From Cryomorphaceae bacterium (GTDB lineage: Bacteria; Bacteroidota; Bacteroidia; Flavobacteriales_D; Parvicellaceae), in the NCBI GenBank assembly GCA_905182525.1, contig CAJJBV010000001.1, positions 124,001 through 188,000 on the forward strand: a DNA stretch of 64,000 bases, read 5' to 3'. The notes under the pieces were generated by a model that saw only the letters and a list, made by a program, of their open reading frames with translations, ran no database searches and was not told the DNA's origin. Below, one piece after another: positions 54,005 to 64,000 of this stretch. Numbering within the stretch: the first letter of the stretch is position 1; each line of letters begins with the position of its first letter. Made by a program: the position numbers and the translations under genes.

Positions 54005-54110
54005 AATTAATTATGATGACTAAAAATACTTTTTTATACAAAAAATAGATTAATTAACAGAGTTACTTATCAACAGTTTAGGCTGAATATCGATAAAGTT
54101 TATAAAAAAC

Positions 54111-56528
54111 CTAGTTCAATGAATATTTTAAGACCTCTTCCATTTTTTTAACATAGTTAAATGTCAAACCTTTTAAGTAATCTTTTTTGATGTCTTCAAC
54201 ATCCTTTTTGTTAGAGTCTGGAAGTAGTATGTATTTAATACCTGCTCTTTTAGCAGCTAATATTTTTTCTTTAATTCCTCCAACTGGCAAAACTTCACCT
54301 CTTAAAGTTATTTCACCAGTCATTGCTAAGTATTTTTTAACTTTCTTTCCTGTGATTGAAGATGCCAAAGCTGTTATCATAGTTACACCTGCAGAGGGAC
54401 CATCTTTAGGAGTAGCTCCTTCAGGAACATGAATGTGAAAGTTACTTTTGTCTATTTCATCTTGATTTATTCCAAACTTATTGCCATTAGCCTTGATGTA
54501 TTCAAGAGCTATAATAGCTGATTCTTTCATAACATCACCAAGGTTACCCGTTAAGGTTAATTTACCTTTCCCATTGGTTTTAGAAGTTTCAATAAAAAGT
54601 ATGTCTCCACCTGTTCTAGTCCAAGCTAATCCAGTAACAACTCCAGGGATAATATGTTCAGAGTATTTTCTAGGATCCATACCAGGACCTAGAGATTTTA
54701 AGACATTTTCTTTGGTAATAACCATATCAAATTCCTCTTCAAAAGCAATTTGTTTTGCTCTATTTCTAATAATTTTAGCTAGTTTCTTTTCTAGTCCCCT
54801 TACCCCACTTTCGTTTGTGTATGATGTAATAACATTTTCTATGATATTTTGATTTAATTTAATATCTTTTTTAGAAATGCCATGGTCTTTTATTAACTTA
54901 GGCATTAGATGTTTTCTTGCTATCTGTATTTTCTCTTCAATAGTATAACCATTTATAGGAATGATCTCCATTCTATCTCTCAATGCTGGCTGAATAGTAG
55001 ATAAATCATTTGCTGTTGCAATAAATAATACTTTAGATAAATCATATTCTATTTCAACAAAATTATCTTGAAAAGTATCATTTTGTTCTGGATCAAGAAC
55101 TTCTAAAAGTGCCGAGGAGGGATCTCCATGCCCAGATTTACCAACTTTGTCAATTTCATCTAAAACAAATACAGGATTGGAGGAACCAACTTTCTTTAGA
55201 TTGTTAATCAACTTCCCAGGCATTGCACCAATATATGTTTTTCTATGCCCCCTAATCTCTGATTCGTCATGAAGTCCACCCAAGGACATTCTAACATATT
55301 TCCTGCCTATTGCTTCTGCAATTGATTTCCCTAATGAAGTCTTACCCACACCGGGAGGACCGTATAAACATAAAATAGGAGACTTCATATCACCTTTAAG
55401 TTTTAATACAGACAAATACTCAATTATTCTTTCTTTAACTTTTTCCAATCCAAAATGGTCTCTGTCTAAAACTTTCTGAACTTTATTAAGATTAAACTTA
55501 TCATTAGTATACTCACCCCATGGAAGATCAATAAGTAACTGACAATAATTTATTTGAACTCCGTATTCTGCACCAGAAGGGTTCATTCTCTCTAACTTAT
55601 CTAATTCTTTTGTAAAAGTTTTTTTTACATCTTTTGACCACTTTTTTGATAAAGATTTTTCTCTTAAATCATTTATTTCTTGCTGAACAGGATTTTCTCC
55701 CAATTGATTTTGAATTTCTTTCATTTGCTGATGGAGCAAATATTCTTTTTGTTGTTGATCTAAATCGGTTTTAACCCTAGATTGAATATCATTTTTTAAT
55801 TCTAACATTTGAAGCTCCTTATTTAAGTGCTTCAATAAGAGTTTAGCTCTATTATTTATATTTGGAACTTCTAACATTCTCTGCTTTTCATCAACTTCGG
55901 CATTCATATGAGAACTTATAAAGTTGATTAAGAAATTAGGGCTTTCAATATTTTTTACAGCAAATGAAGCCTCGGAAGGAATACTTGGAGAGTTCTTAAT
56001 TATGTTTAAAGCCATGTCTTTAAGAGAACCAAATAGAGCAACAGATTCTTTGGAAACATTTTTTAATTTTTTTTCATCAAACTCTTCAATTTTGGCAATT
56101 AAATACGGCTCATCAGAAATTTGCTCTACTAGTTTTAATCTTTTTTTACCTTGAATTATAATTGTGCTGCTACCGTCAGGCATTTTAAGCATTTTAACAA
56201 TTTGCGCGACTGTGCCTACCTCAAATAAATCATTATACTTTGGCTCTTCTACATTAGTATCTTTTTGCGATACTACTCCAATAATTTTATTTCCTTTACT
56301 AGCATCTTGAATTAGTTTAATACTTTTATCTCTTCCTAATGTAATTGGTATAACAACTCCGGGAAATAAAACATTATTTCTTAAAGGAAGAATTGGCAGT
56401 TTTTCGGGAACTTCTTCTAAATTCATTCGATCTTCATCTTCTGAAGATATTAATGGTATAAATTCTGTTTCACCATTAACTAAATCACTTAATTCATTCC
56501 AATTATTTTCTGTAAAAAAGTCACTCAT
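54111..56528 (-). CDS. lon: ATP-dependent Lon protease (endopeptidase La)
   Basis: An 805-residue protein of the LonA type. The order is an N-terminal substrate domain, an AAA+ domain with Walker A GPPGVGKTSLG (K396), Walker B FVLDEIDK and sensor motifs, and a C-terminal protease domain with catalytic S712 in DGPSAG and a Lys in GGIKEKIL. It degrades misfolded and short-lived regulatory proteins in the cytoplasm. Single-gene unit; I see no recognisable heat-shock promoter upstream. Confidence 0.96.
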   Translation of the reverse strand: MSDFFTENNWNELSDLVNGETEFIPLISSEDEDRMNLEEVPEKLPILPLRNNVLFPGVVIPITLGRDKSIKLIQDASKGNKIIGVVSQKDTNVEEPKYNDLFEVGTVAQIVKMLKMPDGSSTIIIQGKKRLKLVEQISDEPYLIAKIEEFDEKKLKNVSKESVALFGSLKDMALNIIKNSPSIPSEASFAVKNIESPNFLINFISSHMNAEVDEKQRMLEVPNINNRAKLLLKHLNKELQMLELKNDIQSRVKTDLDQQQKEYLLHQQMKEIQNQLGENPVQQEINDLREKSLSKKWSKDVKKTFTKELDKLERMNPSGAEYGVQINYCQLLIDLPWGEYTNDKFNLNKVQKVLDRDHFGLEKVKERIIEYLSVLKLKGDMKSPILCLYGPPGVGKTSLGKSIAEAIGRKYVRMSLGGLHDESEIRGHRKTYIGAMPGKLINNLKKVGSSNPVFVLDEIDKVGKSGHGDPSSALLEVLDPEQNDTFQDNFVEIEYDLSKVLFIATANDLSTIQPALRDRMEIIPINGYTIEEKIQIARKHLMPKLIKDHGISKKDIKLNQNIIENVITSYTNESGVRGLEKKLAKIIRNRAKQIAFEEEFDMVITKENVLKSLGPGMDPRKYSEHIIPGVVTGLAWTRTGGDILFIETSKTNGKGKLTLTGNLGDVMKESAIIALEYIKANGNKFGINQDEIDKSNFHIHVPEGATPKDGPSAGVTMITALASSITGKKVKKYLAMTGEITLRGEVLPVGGIKEKILAAKRAGIKYILLPDSNKKDVEDIKKDYLKGLTFNYVKKMEEVLKYSLN

Positions 56529-56673
56529 TACTTATATATTTTAACTTTTAATGACAATATGTCGTTGTAATTATAAAATGTTAAATATTTCTCCTTAAAA
56601 AAACTTTAAATAATACGATACCTAACAACTATTATTATTGCAATCTGAGTGCCAAACTCTTTAAGAATGACAA

Positions 56674-57846
56674 TTATTTGAAGAAATGCTTGTAAATATT
56701 TATAGTTTGATCGTCAAGCTCAACACCTCTTCTATTCATTACAATTTTAGCGACCTCTATGGCTTTATCAAATTTATAGGTTTCAAAGCCAGATTTACCT
56801 CCCCAAGAAAATGAAGGCACAAATTTCGGTGGAAAACCTGAATCAAAAATATTAACAAAGGATCCTACAACAGATCCAGTATTAAACATAGTATTAATAC
56901 CACATTTAGAATGATCTCCAATAATTAAACCACAATACTTTGTCTCTGTACTTTCAAATTCATTTGAGAAATAATCCCAAGATTTAACGATTCCATAATT
57001 ATTTTTCAAATTTGAGGTGTTAGAGTCTGCACCAAAGTTACACCAATGTCCAATCACACTATTTCCTATAAAGCCATCATGCGCTTTATTAGAAAAACCT
57101 TGAAAAACTACATTACTTAACTCACCACCAACTTTACAATGGGGACCTACTGTAGTTGGTCCATAAATTTTCGAACCCATTTTAACAATAGATTCTTCCA
57201 TTAAAACAAAAGGTCCTCTAATATTGGAGCCTTCCATTATTTCTGACGATTTATGAATAAATATTGGTCCATCATTACTATTTAAAGTAGACCCATTAAT
57301 TTTAGCTCCGTCTTCAATGTATATATTATCTCCAATCAATAAATTTCCAATACCGTACTCTGATTTTTTAAGATTTTTCTTGTTTATAAATTCTAAATCT
57401 TTTTGTGTTTCTAAACCATTTAGTAGAAATATATCCATTGGCCTTTCAATAATATCAATTTCTCCTACATACTGAATCAATTTATATTTACTTAGTTTAG
57501 ATTCCATTTCAGAATTATCCTCTGGAAGTGGGGATATCACAAGTACTTTACCATTTTTCATTACAATGGTATTTTCTTTAATATCTTTAATCACATCACA
57601 TAAATCTTGATTTGGCAAAAGGGAAGCTGAAATTCCGATCTGAGCTTCTTCATTAAATGAATTAAACTTTTTAGCTAAATATTGTTTAGTTCGAATTGAA
57701 ACATCACTTTTAAGAAAATTTGACCACTTTTGATGGATTTTAAATATCCCAACCCTCAAGTCCGAAACTGGCCTAGTTAAGGTTAAAGGCATTAATTTTT
57801 GATGATAAGAACCATCAAAAAGTACATATTTTAAAGTTTCTGACAT
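56674..57846 (-). CDS. GlmU-like sugar-phosphate nucleotidyltransferase/acyltransferase
   Basis: A 390-residue protein. The N-terminus (YVLFDGSYHQKLMPLTLTRP) is a divergent nucleotidyltransferase start as seen in the Bacteroidota 'GlmU family' proteins, which lack the full GxGTRM-type loop. The second half is a left-handed beta-helix of hexapeptide repeats (IGDNIYIEDGAKI, GPTTVGPHCKVGG, NSVIGHWCNFGADSNT) typical of N-acyltransferases. The family's exact reaction is not settled; UDP-GlcNAc-like sugar activation is inferred. It starts directly after the rpmE2 terminator. Confidence 0.85.
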   Translation of the reverse strand: MSETLKYVLFDGSYHQKLMPLTLTRPVSDLRVGIFKIHQKWSNFLKSDVSIRTKQYLAKKFNSFNEEAQIGISASLLPNQDLCDVIKDIKENTIVMKNGKVLVISPLPEDNSEMESKLSKYKLIQYVGEIDIIERPMDIFLLNGLETQKDLEFINKKNLKKSEYGIGNLLIGDNIYIEDGAKINGSTLNSNDGPIFIHKSSEIMEGSNIRGPFVLMEESIVKMGSKIYGPTTVGPHCKVGGELSNVVFQGFSNKAHDGFIGNSVIGHWCNFGADSNTSNLKNNYGIVKSWDYFSNEFESTETKYCGLIIGDHSKCGINTMFNTGSVVGSFVNIFDSGFPPKFVPSFSWGGKSGFETYKFDKAIEVAKIVMNRRGVELDDQTINIYKHFFK

Positions 57847-57853
57847 AGAGCTA

Positions 57854-57878
57854 CAAAAAAACCTTCTTAATGAAGGTT
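57854..57878 (-). terminator. Intrinsic terminator of rpmE2
   Basis: The stem aaccttc/gaaggtt (57860-57866 and 57872-57878) with a 5-base loop is followed on the minus strand by seven Ts (the A run 57854-57860). It lies between the rpmE2 stop (57911) and the start of the GlmU-like gene (57846). Confidence 0.9.
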
Positions 57879-57910
57879 AATTTATAAATATAAAGAATAA
57901 TAAATTAGAA

Positions 57911-58165
57911 TTATTTCTTTTGCTTAGAATATCTTGTTTTAAACTTATCAATTCTACCAGCTGTATCAACTAACTGCATTTTTCCAGTAAAGAAAGGATG
58001 AGACTTGTGAGAAATTTCTAATTTTATTAGAGGGTACTCATTTCCATCTTCCCATTTCATGGTCTCACTTGATGGAGCACAACTTTTACTAACAAAGGAA
58101 TAATCGTTAGACATATCCTTAAAAACGACTAATCTATAATTTTCTGGATGTATATCTTTTTTCAT
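57911..58165 (-). CDS. rpmE2: 50S ribosomal protein L31 type B
   Basis: An 84-residue protein of the type B (zinc-free) L31 family: it has [35 protein letters not shown] and [10 protein letters not shown] but no CxxC zinc-ribbon cysteines. L31 bridges the subunits in the ribosome. The terminator directly downstream makes it a single-gene transcript. Confidence 0.96.
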   Translation of the reverse strand: MKKDIHPENYRLVVFKDMSNDYSFVSKSCAPSSETMKWEDGNEYPLIKLEISHKSHPFFTGKMQLVDTAGRIDKFKTRYSKQKK

Positions 58166-58272
58166 TTTAAAAGTTTAATGGCTGCAAATTTAAACTTAAT
58201 ATTAAATTAACAAAAAATATTATGATTAAAATAAATTAAAGTTTTATCAGTTGTATATATATTGCACAATAA

Positions 58273-59679
58273 ATGAAATTAAAACAAATATTATCTCTAT
58301 TTACAGTACTTACTTTTGTTTTTACTTACAGTTGTAAAAAAAACAAAATTCTCACAAGTTCAGTATACAATATTAGTACATCAATAGATACCTTATTATT
58401 TGACACCATATTTACTACTATAGGCTCTACCACTAAAAGATTTAAATGTTATAATAAAAATAGTGGAACCATAAATATTAGTACTATTTCAATATCAGAT
58501 GGGGAAAATTCACAGTTTAGAATAAATGTAGATGGAGAATCTGGAGTATTATTTAATGATATTGCTATTCTTCCTGGTGACAGCTTGTTTATATTTGTAG
58601 AAGTAACAATAGACCCTAATGGATCTCTACTCCCACTTGTTGTGGAAGATGAGATAGTATTTGAAACTAATGGAAACTCAAAAAAAATTATTTTAAATGC
58701 CTGGGGCCAAGACGCATATTTTCATGTCAATGAAATTGTTCAAGGCATTTGGAGAAATGACAAACCTCACGTTATTTATGGTTTAGCTGCTGTAGGCTAT
58801 CCAACTTTAGACTCTAACTTAACTTTAACTATAGAAGAAGGAACAAAAGTTCATGGACATTCAAATGGTGTTCTCTATGTTTATAAAAGTTCTTTAGTTG
58901 TTAATGGAAATTTAAACAATCCCGTAATATTTCAACAGGATAGAATGGAGGATTATCTACTATATCCTGCCGATTCGATTGCAGGTCAATGGAGAGGTAT
59001 TTATTTTTCTAGCGCCCTTAATTCTAATATTTCTCACGCTGAAATAAAAAATGCAATAATTGGTATTCAAGTTGATACATTCACAATAAATAATATTATA
59101 TCTTTAAATAAGGTAAAAGTTAATAACTCACTTTATTCCAACATTTTAACTCAAGGATCAAATGTTAATGCAACCAACTGCTTATTTGGAAATAGTGATA
59201 ACTATTCAGCCATAATTAGCATTGGCGGAAAAGTAAATTTTGATCATTGTACTTTTTCAAATTATTTTAATGGATTCAGATCTACTCCATCGTTTTTGTT
59301 TAAAGATTATTACAAAACTATAAATGAACAATTAATCTATAGACCTTTTGATATAGCAAATTTCACTAATTGCATTTTTGACGGTAATGCCTTAAATGAT
59401 TTTATTTGTGATACTATAGGATATAATTTAACAGGGTTTCAAACTAATGTTTTATTTGATTATTGTTCAATAAAAACAGAGGATACCATTCTTAACCCGA
59501 TATATTCTAATTGTTTCTTTAATCTTAATACATATTTTGTTAATCCAGGAAAATGGAATTTTGATTTAAAAGGATCTTCAGAAGTAATAGATTTAGGTAA
59601 ATCTTCTTTAGTAAATGATGACATACTAGATAGGTTAAGAAGTATTCCCAATGATCTAGGCTGTTACGAATATATGTAA
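58273..59679 (+). CDS. Lipoprotein with a right-handed beta-helix-like domain
   Basis: A 468-residue protein with a lipoprotein signal (MKLKQILSLFTVLTFVFTYS then C, lipobox TYSC). An N-terminal beta-sandwich part is followed by repeated N/D-rich strands (SHAEIKNAIIGIQVDTFTI, NATNCLFGNSDNYSAIISI, FTNCIFDGNALND) typical of parallel beta-helix or pectate-lyase-like folds in Bacteroidota lipoproteins. Substrate or partner unknown. It is convergent with icmF, with stop codons abutting. Confidence 0.75.
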   Translation: MKLKQILSLFTVLTFVFTYSCKKNKILTSSVYNISTSIDTLLFDTIFTTIGSTTKRFKCYNKNSGTINISTISISDGENSQFRINVDGESGVLFNDIAILPGDSLFIFVEVTIDPNGSLLPLVVEDEIVFETNGNSKKIILNAWGQDAYFHVNEIVQGIWRNDKPHVIYGLAAVGYPTLDSNLTLTIEEGTKVHGHSNGVLYVYKSSLVVNGNLNNPVIFQQDRMEDYLLYPADSIAGQWRGIYFSSALNSNISHAEIKNAIIGIQVDTFTINNIISLNKVKVNNSLYSNILTQGSNVNATNCLFGNSDNYSAIISIGGKVNFDHCTFSNYFNGFRSTPSFLFKDYYKTINEQLIYRPFDIANFTNCIFDGNALNDFICDTIGYNLTGFQTNVLFDYCSIKTEDTILNPIYSNCFFNLNTYFVNPGKWNFDLKGSSEVIDLGKSSLVNDDILDRLRSIPNDLGCYEYM

Positions 59680-62600
59680 CTACATATTTCTTCTATACTG
59701 ACCTCCAACTTCAAATAAGGCATTGGTAATTTCACCTAAAGAACAATATTTAGTAGCCTCCATTAATTCATCAAAAATATTTCCATTATTTATTGCAGAG
59801 AACTTAACTTTTTCAAGAGTCTTTTTTGCTCTTTTCTTGTTAAAAACATTAAAATCTTTAAGCATTTTAATCTGGTATTTCTTCTCTTGATCAGTAGCTC
59901 TTATAACTTCATTAGGGATCACTGTTGGAGAACCTTTTGAGTTTAGAAAAGTATTCACCCCAACAATAGGAAATTCTCCAGTATGTTTAAGAGTTTCATA
60001 ATGAAGTGATTCTTCTTGAATCTTACTTCTTTGGTACATTGTTTCCATAGCACCTAAAACACCACCCCTTTCATTGATACGATCAAATTCAATTAAAACT
60101 GCATCTTCAACTAAATTTGTCAATTCATCAATAATATAGGAACCTTGTAAAGGATTTTCGTTTTTAGCTAGTCCTAATTCTTTATTAATAATTAACTGTA
60201 TAGCCATTGCCCTTCTGACAGAATCTTCTGTAGGAGTTGTAATAGCTTCATCATATGCATTCGTATGAAGAGAGTTACAATTGTCATAAATGGCATATAA
60301 CGCTTGTAAAGTAGTCCTTATGTCATTAAAATCAATTTCTTGAGCATGAAGAGATCTTCCAGATGTTTGTATATGATACTTAAGTTTTTGTGCTCTTTCC
60401 CCAGCTCCGTATTTAAATTTCATAGCTTTTGCCCAAATTCTTCTAGCAACTCTTCCAATCACAGCATATTCAGGATCAATACCATTTGAGAAGAAAAATG
60501 ATAAGTTAGGTCCGAAATCATCAATTGACATCCCTCTAGATAAATAATATTCTACATATGTAAAACCGTTAGATAAAGTAAAAGCAAGTTGAGTTATTGG
60601 ATTAGCACCTGCTTCTGCAATATGGTAGCCAGAAATAGAAACAGAGTAAAAATTTCGTACTTTATTGTGGATAAAATATTCTTGAACATCTCCCATTAAT
60701 CTCAATGCAAATTCTGTAGAAAATATACAAGTATTTTGAGCTTGGTCTTCTTTAAGAATATCAGCTTGTACAGTACCTCTAACTTGAGAAAGGGTAGACT
60801 TTTTAATTTTATTGTAAATTTCCGATGGAAGAACTTGGTCACCAGAGACACCAAGAAGCATTAAACCCAAACCATTATTGCCATCTGGAAGTTTTCCTTG
60901 ATATATAGGAACAGGATTTTCACCATAAATATCTTTTATTATTGTTTTTATCTTTTCTTCAAGTTTATTTTCAATAATATATTTCTCACAATTTTGATCA
61001 ATTGCAGCATTCATGTAAAAACCTAAAAGCATAGGTGCTGGACCGTTAATAGTCATACTTACAGAAGTTGATGGGGAGCAAAGATCAAAACCTGAATATA
61101 ATTTTTTAGCATCATCTAAGCAGCAAATAGAAACTCCTGCATTCCCTATCTTACCATATATATCAGGTCTTATACCCGGATTATTCCCATATAAAGTTAC
61201 AGAGTCAAATGCAGTGGACAATCGTTTTGCAGGAAGCTCAAAACTTAAGTAATGAAATCGTTTATTTGTTCTTTCGGGACCACCTTCACCAGCAAACATT
61301 CTTGTTGGGTCCTCCCCTTCTCTTTTAAAAGGAAATAGTCCAGAAGTGAAAGGGAATTTTCCAGGAACATTTTCTTGATTTACCCATCTAATTATATCAC
61401 CCCAAGATGTTAGTTTTGGCAAGGCAACTTTTGGAATTTTAGAATTTGACAAAGATCTAGTAGCAGTTGCAATTTTAAATTCTTTCTTCCTAACAGTAAA
61501 CTTGTAAAACTCTGTTTTATAGGAATTATAAAAATCATTCCATTCATCGATTGTTTTTTGATTTCTAGGGTCAAAGTCAAGATTGATTTGGTCAATTTTA
61601 AGATTAATAATTTTTTTTAAATCATCATTTTCAACATCCTCTAATTCCTTCAATGTTTGAGTGAAAACATATAACTTGTCAGCTAACTCAACTTGGTAAT
61701 TTAACTTCTTATCAAAGTCTCTATTATTTTCGGAAATTTCTGATAGATATCTAACTCTGTTAGGGGGGATAATATATATTTTTTCTGAAAATTCATTGTT
61801 GATTTTAAAATTTGAAACAAAATCACTTTTAGATGATTTATCAATTAAACCAATTAAATGAAAGTATAAATTATTCATTCCAGGGTCATTGAATTGAGAT
61901 GCAATTGTACCGTGAACGGGGATTTCTTCATCGTTAGCGTCCCATAAATTATGATTTCTTCTGTATTGCTTCTTGACGTCTCTTAGAGCATCTAATGCAC
62001 CGCGTTTATCAAATTTGTTTAAAGCAACAACATCTGCAAAGTCTAACATGTCAATTTTTTCTAACTGAGTTGCAGCTCCAAATTCAGGAGTCATAACATA
62101 AAGTGAAACATCACTGTGATCTAAAATTTCGGTGTCAGACTGGCCAATTCCAGATGTTTCTAAAATTATTAAATCAAAATTTGAATACTTTAAAATATCA
62201 ACAGCTTGAGAAACATGTTTTGAAAGAGCTAAATTACTTTGCCTTGTAGCTAAAGAACGCATATAAACCCTATTGTTATTTATAGCATTCATTCTAATCC
62301 TGTCACCCAATAAAGCTCCACCTGTTTTTCTTTTTGAAGGATCTACGGAAATAATTGCTAATGTTTTGTCACTAAAATCATTTAAAAACCTTCTTACTAA
62401 TTCATCAACTAAAGACGATTTTCCAGCTCCACCTGTCCCTGTAATTCCAAGAACTGGAATATTACAGTTTTTAACTTTTTGTTTTATATCATTTAATAAT
62501 TCTAAATTACTAGGTCCAAAATTTTCAGCAGATGAAATGAGTTTACCTATCTGAAGATGATTATTTGATAGTATTTTATTTAAACTTTTTATTTTCTTTT

Positions 62601-63042
62601 CTCCAGTTGGAAAATCACATCTTTTTACTAAATCGTTTATCATTCCCTGAAGTCCCATTTTTCTTCCATCATCAGGATGGTAAATTTTAGATATTCCGTA
62701 ATCTTCAAGAACTTTTATTTCTTTAGGAAGAATAGTACCACCACCTCCGCCAAAAACTTTAATATGACTTGCTTGCTTTTTAGATAACAAATCATACATA
62801 AATTTAAAGTATTCGTTATGCCCACCCTGATAAGAAGTTATTGCAATTGCCTGAACATCCTCTTGAATTGCACAGTTAACAACCTCTTCAACACTTCTAT
62901 CATGACCAAGATGAATAACTTCACAACCTGTAGACTGGATAATTCGTCTCATTATATTAATAGCAGCATCGTGGCCATCAAAGAGAGAAGCTGCAGTGAC
63001 TATTCTAATTTTATTTTTGGGTTGATAAGGGATTAAATCCAT
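59680..63042 (-). CDS. icmF: Fused isobutyryl-CoA mutase (IcmF)
   Basis: A 1120-residue three-part protein. Residues 10-135 are a cobalamin-binding domain, with the ligand H24 in the DGHDAA motif. Residues about 195-420 are a MeaB-like G-protein chaperone domain with Walker [10 protein letters not shown] (202-210) and the NKFD motif for guanine. The mutase TIM barrel (about 570-1120) begins with [19 protein letters not shown]. The order B12 domain, G-protein, mutase identifies IcmF, not methylmalonyl-CoA mutase, whose domains are separate. It interconverts isobutyryl-CoA and n-butyryl-CoA with adenosylcobalamin. Substrate details cannot be confirmed from sequence alone. Confidence 0.92.
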   Translation of the reverse strand: MDLIPYQPKNKIRIVTAASLFDGHDAAINIMRRIIQSTGCEVIHLGHDRSVEEVVNCAIQEDVQAIAITSYQGGHNEYFKFMYDLLSKKQASHIKVFGGGGGTILPKEIKVLEDYGISKIYHPDDGRKMGLQGMINDLVKRCDFPTGEKKIKSLNKILSNNHLQIGKLISSAENFGPSNLELLNDIKQKVKNCNIPVLGITGTGGAGKSSLVDELVRRFLNDFSDKTLAIISVDPSKRKTGGALLGDRIRMNAINNNRVYMRSLATRQSNLALSKHVSQAVDILKYSNFDLIILETSGIGQSDTEILDHSDVSLYVMTPEFGAATQLEKIDMLDFADVVALNKFDKRGALDALRDVKKQYRRNHNLWDANDEEIPVHGTIASQFNDPGMNNLYFHLIGLIDKSSKSDFVSNFKINNEFSEKIYIIPPNRVRYLSEISENNRDFDKKLNYQVELADKLYVFTQTLKELEDVENDDLKKIINLKIDQINLDFDPRNQKTIDEWNDFYNSYKTEFYKFTVRKKEFKIATATRSLSNSKIPKVALPKLTSWGDIIRWVNQENVPGKFPFTSGLFPFKREGEDPTRMFAGEGGPERTNKRFHYLSFELPAKRLSTAFDSVTLYGNNPGIRPDIYGKIGNAGVSICCLDDAKKLYSGFDLCSPSTSVSMTINGPAPMLLGFYMNAAIDQNCEKYIIENKLEEKIKTIIKDIYGENPVPIYQGKLPDGNNGLGLMLLGVSGDQVLPSEIYNKIKKSTLSQVRGTVQADILKEDQAQNTCIFSTEFALRLMGDVQEYFIHNKVRNFYSVSISGYHIAEAGANPITQLAFTLSNGFTYVEYYLSRGMSIDDFGPNLSFFFSNGIDPEYAVIGRVARRIWAKAMKFKYGAGERAQKLKYHIQTSGRSLHAQEIDFNDIRTTLQALYAIYDNCNSLHTNAYDEAITTPTEDSVRRAMAIQLIINKELGLAKNENPLQGSYIIDELTNLVEDAVLIEFDRINERGGVLGAMETMYQRSKIQEESLHYETLKHTGEFPIVGVNTFLNSKGSPTVIPNEVIRATDQEKKYQIKMLKDFNVFNKKRAKKTLEKVKFSAINNGNIFDELMEATKYCSLGEITNALFEVGGQYRRNM

Positions 63043-63120
63043 TTACTTTAATTAGTCTAGTTAAATTGTAATGTTATTTTAATTTACTTATTTTCAGCAA
63101 AATTAATCATTATTAGCGAA

Positions 63121-63873
63121 GTGTTTTTCTTATTTTCTAAAATATTATCATTTTTAATAGATCCGCTATTTTGGGTTGTTATTTTATTTTTTCTTTCTAT
63201 AATTTTAAGAACAAAACTGATTAAAAAGAGATTTTTTATTTTAGGATTTATCATTTTATTAATTTTTAGCAACACATTTATTTACAACTTAGTAAATGAC
63301 TTATGGCTGGTTAAGTTTGAAAAAACCAAAAAAAATCATGACTATGGAATTATTTTAGGTGGGATGATTGATTTAGAGTCTGAGCATGACAATATTATCT
63401 TTTTAAATAATAATGACAGGCTACTAAATGCAATAGAACTGTTTTCTAAAGGGTTTATCAAAAAAATATTGATTACAGGTGCTTCTGGCAGTTTAACATC
63501 CAAGATGAAAGAAGCGGAAATTTTAAAAAATTATTTAATCGAAACCGGGATTCCAGACTCTTGTATTTTGACAGAAAACAAATCAAACAACACTTATGAA
63601 AATGCTATGTTCTGTGAAGGGACATTAAATAACATTCACCCAAATTCTAAACTATCATGCTTAATAATTACCTCGGATTTTCATATGAGAAGGACTATGG
63701 CTTGCTTTAAGAAAACCAAACTTAATGTTTATCCTTTTACTAAAAAATCAAAATTTAAACACTTTGACTTAGAAAAAATCATAATTCCTCAGTCAAAAAT
63801 ACTATTTAGATGGAAAATTTTATTTCACGAAATAATTGGCTACATGAGCTATAAAATATTTGGCTATTTATAG
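63121..63873 (+). CDS. YdcF-family protein (DUF218)
   Basis: A 250-residue protein with two N-terminal membrane helices (about residues 10-27 and 37-58). The DUF218 domain follows with ILGGMIDLES, ITGASGSLTSK, NKSNNTYENA and SDFHMRRTMA, the conserved acid and Asn/Asp/His residues of the YdcF/SanA/ElyC group. Members are linked to cell envelope maintenance, especially of lipid carrier recycling in ElyC, but this protein's role is unknown. It starts with GTG at 63121, chosen because the frame's hydrophobic start follows directly. Its end overlaps the convergent partial gene by 10 bp. Confidence 0.83.
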   Translation: MFFLFSKILSFLIDPLFWVVILFFLSIILRTKLIKKRFFILGFIILLIFSNTFIYNLVNDLWLVKFEKTKKNHDYGIILGGMIDLESEHDNIIFLNNNDRLLNAIELFSKGFIKKILITGASGSLTSKMKEAEILKNYLIETGIPDSCILTENKSNNTYENAMFCEGTLNNIHPNSKLSCLIITSDFHMRRTMACFKKTKLNVYPFTKKSKFKHFDLEKIIIPQSKILFRWKILFHEIIGYMSYKIFGYL

Positions 63874-64000
63874 TCTACCCTGTAGTCTTTTAGTAATGGA
63901 ATATCCATATTTAAAATTTTGTTAATTCTGGGAATTAAATTATTGTAGAAATGTAAAATCCTGTCTCTATTTTCTCCAGGTTGATGAACATAAAACCAAA
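63864..64000 (-). CDS. C-terminal fragment of an unidentified protein
   Basis: The only open frame on the minus strand reaching the window edge encodes the last 44 residues of a protein (starting WFYVHQPGENRDRILHFYNN, ending DYRVDYK) with a TAG stop at 63864-63866. It overlaps the YdcF gene end by 10 bp. The family is not recognised from this piece. Confidence 0.55.
   Translation of the reverse strand, partial: WFYVHQPGENRDRILHFYNNLIPRINKILNMDIPLLKDYRVDYK

Noticed and set aside
54067-54075. DnaA box-like TTATCAACA between parE and lon
   Set aside because: It is a single inexact 9-mer without clustered copies or AT-rich unwinding element, so it can be chance in AT-rich DNA.

Overview
The window looks like chromosomal DNA of an AT-rich member of the Bacteroidota, probably a marine Flavobacteriia-like lineage. 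The signs seen are type IX secretion (T9SS) C-terminal sorting domains of both kinds (type A 'YPNP' and type B 'FSPDGDG...YNRWGQ'), a PorP/SprF family protein, TAnnTTTG promoter boxes, DUF3078, GSCFA and YtxJ family proteins, and an NhaC antiporter. The exact lineage is inference. I see no rRNA, CRISPR array, prophage, insertion sequence or replication origin; there is one tRNA (His).

Layout. 1-4.1 kb: a partial gene, a secreted cupredoxin with a T9SS tail, rlmF, a DUF3078 outer-membrane protein, and a secreted cationic protein made of six identical-length 36-residue repeats. 4.5-19.5 kb (minus strand): a two-gene operon for giant T9SS cargo. The upstream gene (19472 to 17495) combines a choice-of-anchor J domain with two OB-fold-like units. 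The downstream gene (17472 to 4541, about 13 kb) combines a DUF1566/Lcl-like domain, sixteen 261-bp tandem repeats, Ig/HYR and calcium-binding repeats, a C-type lectin domain and a type B sorting domain. As given, the two genes are broken by nine single-base frameshifts, nearly all in or beside homopolymers, so they are either pseudogenes or victims of sequencing error. 19.6-22.1 kb: a Rieske oxygenase and a convergent NhaC antiporter.

22.3-35.7 kb (plus strand): a tightly packed possible operon. It holds a small secreted protein, a 1951-residue PKD-repeat protein without a sorting tail, a short secreted protein that carries the tail, PorP/SprF, a Bcp peroxiredoxin, a DPP-IV peptidase, two exported CGWC thioredoxin-like proteins, and a potassium channel fused to a 12-residue-period solenoid. 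35.7-48.6 kb: mostly metabolism and housekeeping: citrate synthase, YtxJ, tRNA-His, an M42 peptidase, NlpC/P60, Ndk, DUF3108, two PLP-dependent aminotransferases, P5C dehydrogenase, a HAD phosphatase, GSCFA and PEP carboxykinase. 48.6-64 kb: topoisomerase IV (parE-parC), Lon, a GlmU-like protein, ribosomal protein L31 type B, a beta-helix lipoprotein, the fused isobutyryl-CoA mutase IcmF, a YdcF protein and the end of an unidentified gene.

The most unusual items are the PKD giant whose last domain and sorting tail sit on a separate gene with its own signal peptide, next to a PorP/SprF gene; the solenoid-gated potassium channel; the near-identical 16-copy repeat array with linked haplotypes and foreign-looking base composition; and the small cationic repeat protein.
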